Translations under genes and position numbers: made by a program
Notes under the pieces: model-generated
Databases searched by the model: none
Seen by the model: only the letters and a program-made list of their open reading frames with translations
Told to the model about the DNA's origin: nothing
Shown: positions 1 through 5,351 of the stretch, one piece after another
Layout of the letters: the number at the start of each line of letters is the position of its first letter
Numbering within the stretch: position 1 is the stretch's first letter
Assembly (NCBI GenBank): GCA_900552235.1
Contig: URYZ01000035.1
Span: 1-5,351, forward strand
Length of the DNA: 5,351 nt
Source of the DNA: an uncultured Mycoplasmatota bacterium
GTDB lineage: Bacteria > Bacillota_I > Bacilli_A > RF39 > UBA660
Direction of reading: 5' to 3'

Positions 1-10
1 CCTCTGTCAT
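1..10 (-). CDS. Start of an unidentified gene, cut by the window edge
   Basis: Only ATG ACA GAG and one further base are visible (Met-Thr-Glu), running off the left edge on the minus strand. It is called because the ATG at 8-10 has a strong ribosome binding site 7 bases upstream and a promoter before that. It lies downstream of mtaB in the same orientation but is separated from it by a terminator-like hairpin and has its own promoter, so it is probably transcribed separately. Three codons do not allow a functional call. Confidence 0.6.
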
Positions 11-17
11 CTTATAT

Positions 18-25
18 CCCTCCTT
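18..25 (-). promoter_or_regulatory. Ribosome binding site of the gene leaving the left edge
   Basis: The minus strand reads AAGGAGGG, close to a perfect anti-16S match, then 7 bases, then ATG at 8-10. This site is the main reason to believe that a gene starts at position 10. Confidence 0.75.
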
Positions 26-46
26 CCTTTTGCTTTTTCAAGTTCA

Positions 47-75
47 ATTATAACAAAGAAAACTAAAAAATACAA
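47..75 (-). promoter_or_regulatory. Sigma-A type promoter for the left-edge gene
   Basis: On the minus strand a perfect -10 box TATAAT (47-52) sits 17 bases from TTGTAT (70-75), a half match to TTGACA. Transcription would start near position 40, leaving a leader of about 30 bases with the ribosome binding site. The upstream half overlaps the right arm and U-tract of the mtaB terminator, so terminator and promoter share bases. Confidence 0.6.
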
Positions 76-99
76 TATGTTTTATCGTAATTTTAGTTT
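60..99 (-). terminator. AT-rich hairpin terminator after mtaB
   Basis: On the minus strand AAACTAAAA (91-99) pairs with TTTTAGTTT (60-68). Further in, TACGATA pairs with TATTGTA with one G-U pair, separated from the outer stem by a small internal loop and closed by a loop of about five bases. A T-rich stretch follows. The hairpin begins 5 bases after the mtaB stop codon, as expected for an intrinsic terminator. The stem is nearly all A-U, so its strength is uncertain. Confidence 0.6.
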
Positions 100-104
100 A
101 TTTT

Positions 105-1358
105 TTAACTTGCAAGCATGTCTTTTTCAATAATTACATCAACAATTTCGTTTTCTTTATATTTTTTTGGTATTTTTAAATAAATATAATTAGAACAATG
201 TCCATATGAATATTTATCATCAACTTTTTCAATTAAACAAGATTCTTTCTTACCTATAAAACTATTATTATAATTTTCTTCAAGTGTTTTTGATAAATCA
301 AGTAAAGTTTTTACTCTTTCTTTTTTTACTTTACCATCTATTTGATCTTTCATTTTAGCTGCTACTGTGCCATCTCTTTTAGAATAAGGAAAAACATGTA
401 TTTTACTAAAATTAATTTCTTTTATAAAGTCTACACATTCATTAAAATCTTCTTCTGTTTCACCAGGAAATCCTACGATAACATCAGTTGTTATAGATAT
501 ATCAGGTCTAATTTTTCTTATTTTTTCTATTTCTTCTTTAAAATATTTTTTATCATATTTCCTATTCATTCTTTTTAAAGTTTGTTCTCCTCCACTTTGT
601 AAAGGTATATGCAAATGATTACAAAGAATTGGATTTTTTAATAACTCTAAAAATTTATCATCAAGTTCTGTTATTTCAATTGATGAAATTCTTAATCTTT
701 TAAGACCTTTTATATTCAATATTTTTTCTAAAATACTAGAAAAATCAGTATTAATATCAACACCATAATTACCTGTATGAATACCAGTTAATACTATTTC
801 ATTATAACCATTATTTACTAAAGTAGTTATTTCACTTAATACATTATCTTCTTTTTTACTACGACATTTTCCTCTTACATAAGGAATAATACAATAAGTA
901 CAGAAGTTTTCACAGCCATCTTGAATCTTAACAAATGCTCTTGTTCTATTTTCAAAATGTTTTATATTCATATCTTCAAATTCTACTTCATTTAAATTGA
1001 ACTTTTGATTAATTTTTTCTTTATTTCTAAAAAATTCTTCAACTAAATCAACGACCTTAGATTTATTATAATTTCCTAAAACAATATCAATATCATCGTT
1101 TTTATAATCTTTAGCGCTTTCAATAAAACAACCACATACCACTAAACAACTATTCTTATTTATTTTTTTAGGATGATTTATCATTTTTCTACTTTTTACA
1201 TCACTATTATTAGTAACAGTACAAGTATTTACAACATAAACATCACAAAAATCATTAAAATTGCCAATTTCATAACCTCTTTCTTTAAAAAGACTTGCAA
1301 TATATTCCATCTCATAAGTGTTTACCTTACATCCTAAATTACATAATCCTACTTTCAT
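105..1358 (-). CDS. mtaB: tRNA (t6A37) methylthiotransferase MtaB
   Basis: This radical-SAM enzyme adds a methylthio group to N6-threonylcarbamoyladenosine at position 37 of tRNAs reading ANN codons, giving ms2t6A (established for the MtaB/YqeV family). The 417-residue product has the family layout. An N-terminal methylthiotransferase domain carries three cluster cysteines: Cys10 in LGCKVN, Cys46 in NTCTVT and Cys77 in CGCF. A radical-SAM domain carries the second cluster, Cys149, Cys153 and Cys156 in DGCENFCTYC. LTGIHTGNYG, LHIPLQSGG and VGFPGET are typical family motifs, and a TRAM-like tail lies at about 362-417. LGCKVN and the overall motifs favour MtaB over MiaB or RimO. The ATG at 1358 is preferred because GAAGGGAAG lies 7 bases upstream; a reading extended to 1376 would start at TTG inside that site. 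The gene follows a membrane protein gene by 27 bases, with a hairpin between them. Confidence 0.95.
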   Translation of the reverse strand: MKVGLCNLGCKVNTYEMEYIASLFKERGYEIGNFNDFCDVYVVNTCTVTNNSDVKSRKMINHPKKINKNSCLVVCGCFIESAKDYKNDDIDIVLGNYNKSKVVDLVEEFFRNKEKINQKFNLNEVEFEDMNIKHFENRTRAFVKIQDGCENFCTYCIIPYVRGKCRSKKEDNVLSEITTLVNNGYNEIVLTGIHTGNYGVDINTDFSSILEKILNIKGLKRLRISSIEITELDDKFLELLKNPILCNHLHIPLQSGGEQTLKRMNRKYDKKYFKEEIEKIRKIRPDISITTDVIVGFPGETEEDFNECVDFIKEINFSKIHVFPYSKRDGTVAAKMKDQIDGKVKKERVKTLLDLSKTLEENYNNSFIGKKESCLIEKVDDKYSYGHCSNYIYLKIPKKYKENEIVDVIIEKDMLAS

Positions 1359-1374
1359 ACTAAAACTTCCCTTC

Positions 1375-1402
1375 AAAAAAGGATATTATTTTTCTATCCT
1401 TT
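1375..1402 (-). terminator. Hairpin with U-tract between the membrane protein gene and mtaB
   Basis: On the minus strand AAAGGATA (1395-1402) pairs perfectly with TATCCTTT (1378-1385) around a 9-base loop containing the upstream stop codon, and the T run continues to 1375. It looks like a short intrinsic terminator, but it is only about 17 bases before the mtaB start codon and I see no convincing promoter between it and mtaB. It may therefore be a leaky terminator that lowers mtaB expression relative to the upstream gene. Confidence 0.5.
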
Positions 1403-2168
1403 CTTTTAATTTCTTTAATTCACTTAAAAATTCCTCTGTTTTCTTTATTTCATCTTCGATATTTTTAACATTAGTATTTTTATAAGTTTCTATTTTTTTA
1501 TATTCATTATCACTTTTTATTCCAAATACAGGAGATATAACTGATGAGTTTTTAAATCGTTTAGGTTCTTCCTTTAATTCTTGAACTTTATTAAAACTAT
1601 TTATTTTTTCTTCTTGTTTTTCAATTAAATCATCTATATTTTTCTTATATAATTCATCAAGCGTAATTGGTTCATTTCCTTCATCTTCTATTCTGTAATT
1701 ATCAAGTTCATCCGGATCAAGATTGGCTTTTAATAGTTCATCATAACTAATAATTGATTTTTCTTCTTGTACTTTTTCAAAAAATGTTGGACCTATTAAA
1801 TCATTTTTTTCTTCATAAACAAGCTTTTTAGCGGCTTCTTCTAATTCTTTTTTAGCATCTTCTTCTGTTGGTTTATTTGCTACATACACTACTTCTTGTT
1901 CTATAGGTTTTACATCATTTACAGTATTGTTTACATTATCTTCTTCATTTATTACTTCACTTTTATAAATGTCATTATTATCTTTAGAATCATCAGAAAT
2001 TTTATTTTCTTTATAAGAAGGTAATTCTACTTGATGCTTTAACTTATGTTTTTTAGATGATGCTTTTTCTATTATAACTATAACTAACAATGCTAAAATA
2101 ATAACTACAATTATAGAACAAATAATAAATATATTATCTTTACCCATTATATTTACAAAATCTTTCAT
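1386..2168 (-). CDS. Single-pass membrane protein with charged cytoplasmic coiled-coil tail, unknown function
   Basis: I do not recognise a family. The 260-residue product has one hydrophobic helix at about 12-33, followed by a basic stretch (KASSKKHKLKH, 35-45). By the positive-inside rule this puts the long C-terminal part in the cytoplasm. That part is highly charged and low in complexity. It has probable coiled coils at about 101-120 and at the C-terminus (237-260), two related segments (ISYDELLKANLDPDEL near 140-154 and ITLDELYKKNIDDL near 168-181), and a compact island SSVISPVFGIK at 208-218 that stands out as a possible docking motif. Such a layout suits a scaffold or envelope-associated adaptor, but that is a guess. 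The ATG at 2168 is chosen because AGGTGA lies 5 bases upstream; a TTG start at 2183 would precede that site. It is followed by mtaB. Confidence 0.8.
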   Translation of the reverse strand: MKDFVNIMGKDNIFIICSIIVVIILALLVIVIIEKASSKKHKLKHQVELPSYKENKISDDSKDNNDIYKSEVINEEDNVNNTVNDVKPIEQEVVYVANKPTEEDAKKELEEAAKKLVYEEKNDLIGPTFFEKVQEEKSIISYDELLKANLDPDELDNYRIEDEGNEPITLDELYKKNIDDLIEKQEEKINSFNKVQELKEEPKRFKNSSVISPVFGIKSDNEYKKIETYKNTNVKNIEDEIKKTEEFLSELKKLKERIEK

Positions 2169-2173
2169 TTTTT

Positions 2174-2179
2174 TCACCT
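2174..2179 (-). promoter_or_regulatory. Ribosome binding site that decides the start at 2168
   Basis: The minus strand reads AGGTGA followed by five A and then ATG. A TTG start at 2183 would place this site inside the coding region, so the ATG is favoured. Confidence 0.6.
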
Positions 2180-2187
2180 GCAAATAT

Positions 2188-2196
2188 ATTGTATCA
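2188..2196 (-). promoter_or_regulatory. Possible extended -10 promoter for the membrane protein gene and mtaB
   Basis: The minus strand reads TGATACAAT, an extended -10 element (TGn followed by five of six TATAAT bases). The hexamer 17 bases upstream, TTTTAA, is only a weak -35 match and lies in the T-rich tail of the preceding terminator. A start near 2181 would give a very short leader of about 12 bases that still holds the ribosome binding site. In DNA this AT-rich such a match can arise by chance, but a promoter is needed because a terminator lies immediately upstream. Confidence 0.4.
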
Positions 2197-2212
2197 TATT
2201 ATTAATTTTTTT

Positions 2213-2239
2213 AAAAGAAAAAGAGATTAAATCTCTTTT
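2213..2239 (-). terminator. Intrinsic terminator ending the prepilin-like operon
   Basis: On the minus strand AAAAGAGAT (2231-2239) pairs perfectly with ATCTCTTTT (2219-2227) around a 3-base loop, followed by TTTCTTTT. The stem starts inside the stop codon of the upstream gene. This is the classic form of a Rho-independent terminator, although the stem is AT-rich. Confidence 0.7.
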
Positions 2240-3173
2240 ATTCAAAATAACTACAATTATTAAATGAAGTAATATGTTGTGTTGAAGTATCATATAAATA
2301 AGTTGGACAATCATTCATATCTTTATTAATTTCAAAACTTAATATTATTTCATTTTTATTTAAATTATTATTTATATAACTATTTCCTACATATATATTT
2401 TTATAATTTGGTTTATCAATTATATACGTTAAATTATTATTTTTAAAATCAAGGTTCATGTACTTATTATCACTTAAAACAATTGCTCCACCAATATAAT
2501 CGATTATAGCATCATAATTTATTAAATATTGATTATCTAACTTAAAGTTATATATAAATCCATAACCGCTTTCTTCTTGAAATAAACATGTGTTAGGAGT
2601 ATAACATTTAAAACTTTTATAATCAGAAACTTCATATACTTTTCCTGTTGTTATATTAATAAAATAATTTGAATTAATTGTGTCCACAATTTCATCATTA
2701 ATCATCTTAAATCCAATAACAAATTTATCAGTCCATGCAATTGTAACTTTTTTCATGTTTATGTTAAAAAAGGAATTAGAAAAATGTTTTTCTTCTTTTC
2801 TACTTAAAATTAGTCCAATATCATTATTATTATTATGACTTAATAATGTAAATCCCGTAAAACTATCAACATCATATATTTCATCAGTTGATATATTATA
2901 AATATATCCCTCTTTATTATTTGAAACTCCAAAATAATTATATTCATATTCATTATTAATTAATGAACATTCATTTTTACATTTAACAATATATTTTTCT
3001 TGAATTACACCAGTTGTTGGAACTGAAGAAGAAAATAAAGTTTTATTATTATAAGTATATTGATAAACTTCTAAAGAATATGTTTTTCTAGTTAAAAAAT
3101 AATATATTGAAATAATTGTTAATATTACAAAGATAGTACAAATTAAAATGATAATTTTATTCTTTTTATTCAT
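2238..3173 (-). CDS. Membrane-anchored exported protein with paired cysteines, unknown function
   Basis: I do not recognise a family. The 311-residue product begins with lysines and an uncleaved-looking hydrophobic helix (about 7-27), so the rest is probably outside the cell. No lipobox or prepilin motif is present. The body is rich in Asn, Tyr and Ile and repeats short segments of the type aromatic-x-N-x-x-T-x-x-x-Y-x-V, for example YIYNISTDEIYDV (90-102) and YFINITTGKVYEV (170-182), with related strands near 207 and 292. This is reminiscent of beta-propeller or other all-beta repeats. Apart from Cys12 in the helix, its six cysteines pair naturally along the chain: 65/69, 190/196 and 289/307, consistent with disulfides outside the membrane. 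The ATG has AGGAGG 4 bases upstream, overlapping the previous gene's stop codon, so the two products are probably made together. A partner role for the prepilin-like protein is inferred from this coupling only. Confidence 0.8.
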   Translation of the reverse strand: MNKKNKIIILICTIFVILTIISIYYFLTRKTYSLEVYQYTYNNKTLFSSSVPTTGVIQEKYIVKCKNECSLINNEYEYNYFGVSNNKEGYIYNISTDEIYDVDSFTGFTLLSHNNNNDIGLILSRKEEKHFSNSFFNINMKKVTIAWTDKFVIGFKMINDEIVDTINSNYFINITTGKVYEVSDYKSFKCYTPNTCLFQEESGYGFIYNFKLDNQYLINYDAIIDYIGGAIVLSDNKYMNLDFKNNNLTYIIDKPNYKNIYVGNSYINNNLNKNEIILSFEINKDMNDCPTYLYDTSTQHITSFNNCSYFE

Positions 3174-3177
3174 ATAG

Positions 3178-3183
3178 CCTCCT
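3178..3183 (-). promoter_or_regulatory. Ribosome binding site overlapping the upstream stop codon
   Basis: The minus strand AGGAGG (3178-3183) includes the first two bases of the TAG stop (3182-3184) of the prepilin-like gene and lies 4 bases before the ATG at 3173. Ribosomes finishing the first gene would be positioned to start the second, which suggests translational coupling. Confidence 0.75.
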
Positions 3184-4747
3184 AATTAGATAACCAACAT
3201 GCTTCCCTTGTTCTACAATAAGAAGAACATGATTCATAAGTTGTACAAGTTGTTGTAGTTGGGGCATAGCTTGCGCATCCACATGAACATGACACAGTTT
3301 GAATTACTTTATATTGAAAGTTTTTTGCTGTTGCAAGAATATAATTATTATGTTCTTCAAAGTTTATATTTACACTAGAACAATATTCTGCACACTCTTT
3401 TTGTCCCCAAGGAGAATTCAAAAAACAATTAGTTTCACAAGAACCACCAGCGCCTGTTCCTGGATTACATGTTTTACAACTAGTACATCCTCCACCTGAA
3501 GTTGTACATGGCTCACCTTCATAAGTGCTACAACTTTCTCCCCAACTTAAACAATCACAAGCTGATGATTGAGAAAACTTTAAAGTAGTTTCTTTATAAT
3601 TTACATTTCCTGCCTCATCTTTTGCATATACATAATATGTTTTTGCTTCATTTTTAATAAAGTTTGTTGATATTGATTGAATACTATCTATTGTAGTCCA
3701 TGATGTTGGTTCTTCATTTTTATCTGTAATTTGATATGCAACAACACCAATATTATCTGTCATCGTTGCCAAAATTGTAGCAGTATTTTTACCTCCTGTT
3801 ACAGATAGTGTAATATCAGGAACCTCATTATCTAGTTCAGTTACATCAACACTACAAGTATTTTCATTTCCTGCACTATCAATTACTTTTGCTATATATT
3901 TTCCATTTTTAGTAACATTATATAAATTTGTACTATCTAAAACACTATCACCTATTTTAACTGTTTTAATAGGACTAGTATCATCTGTTGCCGTTACAAG
4001 TAAATTCATAGATAAATTTGTTTTATCTTGTTTTGAAATTATACATCTTGGTTTATCTTTATCTATTTTTATTTCATTATCTGTTTTACATGTTGTTTTT
4101 AAACCATACTTATTAAGTATTTCAAAACTATAACTACCACTTCTTTTAGCTATAAAATTAGCATTATATGTTTTAGTATTTTCATCATATGTTGTTTTTA
4201 TAGCTTTACCATTATTTTTAATGTTTACTATACCAACATTATCAGTTGATTTTACATTTATTGTAACATCATTATTACTCCAATTATCATTATAAGATAA
4301 TTCACATGTTGGAGCAATGCCATCGCCTTCTTGTTTAAAATCACAATAACTTTCATCTGTTACATATGTTTTGTCCCCACATTTTAAACATAAATAATAG
4401 TCATAATTCCCACGGTTATTTTCTACAACAACGTAACTTTCACTAGAACAATTATTTTTATATGCATCAATTACATCATTAGAAAATAAATTATTTTGTT
4501 TCATCTTATCAAGTGTTAAAATATCAACATATTTTCCTTCAATTTGACCATTTGGTAATTCACTTCTGTTATTTGTATAATAATCTTTTGCTACGGTAAT
4601 AACATTATCTTTTAATTTATCATTATACTCGTTGTTTGCTTTATTTCTATAACTTATAATAGCTGGGGTTATTATAAGAGCAAGGACACATATTATTCCA
4701 AGTACCACAAGCATTTCTACCAAAGTAAATCCTTTTTTGTTTTTCAT
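3182..4747 (-). CDS. Large prepilin-like surface protein with Ig-like repeats and cysteine-rich C-terminus
   Basis: The 521-residue product starts with a type IV prepilin (class III) signal: short basic leader MKNKK, then G6-F7 with TLVE, giving the expected Glu at mature position 5, and a hydrophobic helix to about residue 31. A prepilin peptidase would cut between G6 and F7 and methylate F7 (known for the family). A pilin-like head follows (39-140, Cys100, 120, 123 and 135). Then come three Ig-like segments at about 145-230, 231-306 and 307-392, marked by starts of the type D-x-x-x-P and by TDNVGI (168), TDDTSPI (254) and TDNIGV (330), two ending in AGN. The last 125 residues hold 18 cysteines, including CDC, CTSCKTC and CSCGC. 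Ordinary major pseudopilins are far shorter, so this is more likely a minor pilin or pilin-anchored adhesin (inference). The ATG has AAGGAGG upstream and a strong promoter. No other pilus assembly gene is visible. Confidence 0.88.
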   Translation of the reverse strand: MKNKKGFTLVEMLVVLGIICVLALIITPAIISYRNKANNEYNDKLKDNVITVAKDYYTNNRSELPNGQIEGKYVDILTLDKMKQNNLFSNDVIDAYKNNCSSESYVVVENNRGNYDYYLCLKCGDKTYVTDESYCDFKQEGDGIAPTCELSYNDNWSNNDVTINVKSTDNVGIVNIKNNGKAIKTTYDENTKTYNANFIAKRSGSYSFEILNKYGLKTTCKTDNEIKIDKDKPRCIISKQDKTNLSMNLLVTATDDTSPIKTVKIGDSVLDSTNLYNVTKNGKYIAKVIDSAGNENTCSVDVTELDNEVPDITLSVTGGKNTATILATMTDNIGVVAYQITDKNEEPTSWTTIDSIQSISTNFIKNEAKTYYVYAKDEAGNVNYKETTLKFSQSSACDCLSWGESCSTYEGEPCTTSGGGCTSCKTCNPGTGAGGSCETNCFLNSPWGQKECAEYCSSVNINFEEHNNYILATAKNFQYKVIQTVSCSCGCASYAPTTTTCTTYESCSSYCRTREACWLSN

Positions 4748-4751
4748 AAAA

Positions 4752-4759
4752 CTCCTCCT
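4752..4759 (-). promoter_or_regulatory. Strong ribosome binding site of the prepilin-like gene
   Basis: The minus strand reads AGGAGGAG, then 4 bases, then ATG at 4745-4747. It fixes the start so that the prepilin signal lies at the very N-terminus, as it must for processing. Such Shine-Dalgarno sites are typical of Bacillota and contrast with the genes to the right of 4818, which lack them. Confidence 0.85.
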
Positions 4760-4772
4760 TTATTATACTTTA

Positions 4773-4801
4773 ATTATAATAAATAATTTCCTTTTTGTAA
4801 A
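4773..4801 (-). promoter_or_regulatory. Sigma-A type promoter of the prepilin-like operon
   Basis: On the minus strand TTTACA (4796-4801, five of six bases) is followed by exactly 17 bases and a perfect TATAAT (4773-4778). Transcription would begin near 4766, giving a leader of about 19 bases. A second TATAAT at 4762-4767 has no matching -35 box. If the promoter is real, DNA of the left organism extends at least to 4801, which sets the left limit for the junction. Confidence 0.75.
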
Positions 4802-4817
4802 CTTAAAAAAATATATT
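4802..4817. other. Probable junction between two unrelated genomes
   Basis: The Bacillota-type promoter reaches 4801 and the Bacteroidota-type NVEALA gene begins at 4818, so the change of source falls in these 16 bases, which include a run of seven A. No Bacteroidota-type -7 element (TAnnTTTG) lies between 4748 and 4817, so the plus-strand gene appears to lack its own upstream region. An assembly join or a recombination endpoint would both look like this. Confidence 0.65.
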
Positions 4818-5078
4818 ATGAAAAGAACACTTAAAATGGCATTGATTGCCTCATTGGCAGTTGGTGGAAGTTATGTTTTGTATGGTTCTCAAAACAAAGA
4901 AGAATTGTCCGATTTAGCTTTGTCAAATGTGGAGGCCTTGACTTTAGGTACGAAGGATTGTATGTATCAACGTAATTCACGTTGTTATGAACTCGTTGTA
5001 GGTCCTCCGGGCGAACCTGTTATTATTGAGACAAGTAAGGAAGCAAATTGGGTAAATCGATATACCATTCCTGAGTAA
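4818..5078 (+). CDS. NVEALA-family exported small peptide
   Basis: The 86-residue product starts with a signal-type sequence: basic MKRTLK, hydrophobic MALIASLAVGGSYVLYG, then NKEELSDLALSNVEALT with the diagnostic NVEAL at 37-41. NVEALA peptides (Pfam family of that name) are known from Bacteroidota, mostly gut species, are about this long, and often lie beside genes for 6-bladed beta-propeller lipoproteins. Their function is not established. The mature part has two cysteines (48 and 56). The frame is open upstream to 4737, but that stretch overlaps the opposite gene's promoter and would hide the signal sequence, so the ATG at 4818 is preferred. There is no Shine-Dalgarno site, only A/T-rich sequence, as is usual in Bacteroidota. 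GC content is about 38%, clearly above the DNA to the left. A hairpin and a probable lipoprotein gene follow. Confidence 0.88.
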   Translation: MKRTLKMALIASLAVGGSYVLYGSQNKEELSDLALSNVEALTLGTKDCMYQRNSRCYELVVGPPGEPVIIETSKEANWVNRYTIPE

Positions 5079-5095
5079 TTAGACATTTATGTAAT

Positions 5096-5138
5096 ACGGG
5101 ACAAAATAAATAGGCATTAAGCATTTGTTTTGTCCCGT
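5096..5138 (+). terminator. Strong hairpin after the NVEALA gene
   Basis: ACGGGACAAAATAAAT (5096-5111) pairs with ATTTGTTTTGTCCCGT (5123-5138) over 16 positions with a single U-G pair, around an 11-base loop. The base of the stem is GC-rich. Only three T end the right side, so it is a weak match to an intrinsic terminator. It could instead protect the 3' end of the NVEALA mRNA or reduce read-through into the next gene 18 bases on. Confidence 0.65.
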
Positions 5139-5156
5139 TTGAAGAGTATTAAAATT

Positions 5157-5351
5157 ATGATTAAAATAAAATTGTATTATTCGATTGTTGCCATCCTTTT
5201 TTTATTTCCTGTGTCAGTAACAAAGGAAATGACTTTTTATCTATTCCCACCAAACCGATCTATGGCTTTTATTATGATAAAGAAATTATCTCCAATGAGT
5301 TGGTTACATTCTCTTCTCTTGATTGTGGAATTCTTATGGTTCAACGTTGTA
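5157..5351 (+). pseudogene. Start of a probable lipoprotein gene, frameshifted in a T7 run and cut by the window edge
   Basis: From the ATG at 5157 the frame reads MIKIKLYYSIVAIL, a good start of a signal peptide, but after the T7 run (5197-5203) it gives an unconvincing Met- and Phe-rich sequence. The frame one base away is open to the edge and reads FISCVSNKGNDFLSIPTKP, then YGFYYDKE and LVTFSSLDCGILMVQ, which looks like real protein. With eight T instead of seven the two join into a lipoprotein signal ending in ILFFISC, with the Cys as lipidation site. Genes next to NVEALA peptides often encode 6-bladed beta-propeller (TolB-like) lipoproteins, and the fragment is compatible with the start of one, but too little is visible to be sure. 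There is no Shine-Dalgarno site, as for its neighbour. The missing base may be a sequencing error, a true mutation or a phase-variable tract. Confidence 0.6.

Noticed and set aside
342..578. Open plus-strand frame of 78 codons
   Set aside because: It lies opposite the conserved radical-SAM part of mtaB, is dominated by Phe, Tyr and Ile as expected from reversed AT-rich coding DNA, and has no ribosome binding site.
1359..1376. Longer MtaB starting at TTG 1376
   Set aside because: The extension runs through the GAAGGGAAG ribosome binding site, and MtaB proteins normally begin right at the MKV segment.
3299..3499. Open plus-strand frame of 66 codons
   Set aside because: It is antisense to the cysteine-rich tail of the prepilin-like gene, and its composition simply mirrors that region.
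1..4801. Mycoplasma-type genetic code (TGA as tryptophan), suggested by the low GC content
   Set aside because: The tryptophan codons I checked are TGG and no in-frame TGA is needed to read any gene.
4737..4817. N-terminal extension of the NVEALA peptide
   Set aside because: The extra 27 residues overlap the start, ribosome binding site and promoter of the opposite gene and would bury the signal sequence that begins at 4818.
4748..4817. A natural divergent promoter region regulating both the prepilin operon and the NVEALA gene
   Set aside because: Only the minus-strand promoter can be seen. No TAnnTTTG element exists for the plus-strand gene, and the two genes appear to come from different phyla.
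1..5351. CRISPR array, tRNA or rRNA gene, insertion sequence
   Set aside because: No regularly spaced repeats, cloverleaf-like segments, rRNA signatures or transposase-like products were found on either strand.

Overview
The window seems to join DNA from two unrelated bacteria. Positions 1 to about 4801 are very AT-rich. Genes there are all on the minus strand, have strong AGGAGG-type ribosome binding sites, a sigma-A type promoter (TTTACA, 17 bp, TATAAT) and short AT-rich terminators. TGG is the tryptophan codon throughout, so the Mycoplasma code is not in use. This fits an uncultured low-GC Bacillota, possibly one of the gut Bacilli lineages related to Mollicutes (the lineage is an inference). 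From about 4818 to the end the genes are on the plus strand, base composition rises to about 38% GC in the first gene (100 of 261 bases, counted by hand), Shine-Dalgarno sequences disappear, and the first product is an NVEALA-type peptide, a family known from Bacteroidota.

Layout of the left part, in transcription order (right to left). A promoter at 4773-4801 drives a two-gene unit. Its first gene encodes a large prepilin-like surface protein with three Ig-like repeats and a very cysteine-rich end. The second, 8 bases downstream and probably translationally coupled, encodes a membrane-anchored exported protein of unknown function with paired cysteines. A terminator at 2213-2239 ends the unit. 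A second unit starts from a weak promoter next to that terminator. It encodes a single-pass membrane protein with a long charged cytoplasmic tail, then, after a terminator-like hairpin, the tRNA methylthiotransferase MtaB. A further terminator (60-99) overlaps the promoter of another minus-strand gene, of which only the first three codons are visible at 1-10.

The right part holds a small NVEALA peptide gene, a strong hairpin, and the first 195 bases of a probable lipoprotein gene. That gene is readable only if a one-base frameshift in a run of seven T is corrected.

The most important observation is the abrupt switch between 4802 and 4817. An assembly chimera is the simplest explanation; recent transfer is possible but less likely. 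The most interesting biology is the prepilin-like protein with Ig repeats and 18 cysteines in its last 125 residues, together with its cysteine-containing partner.
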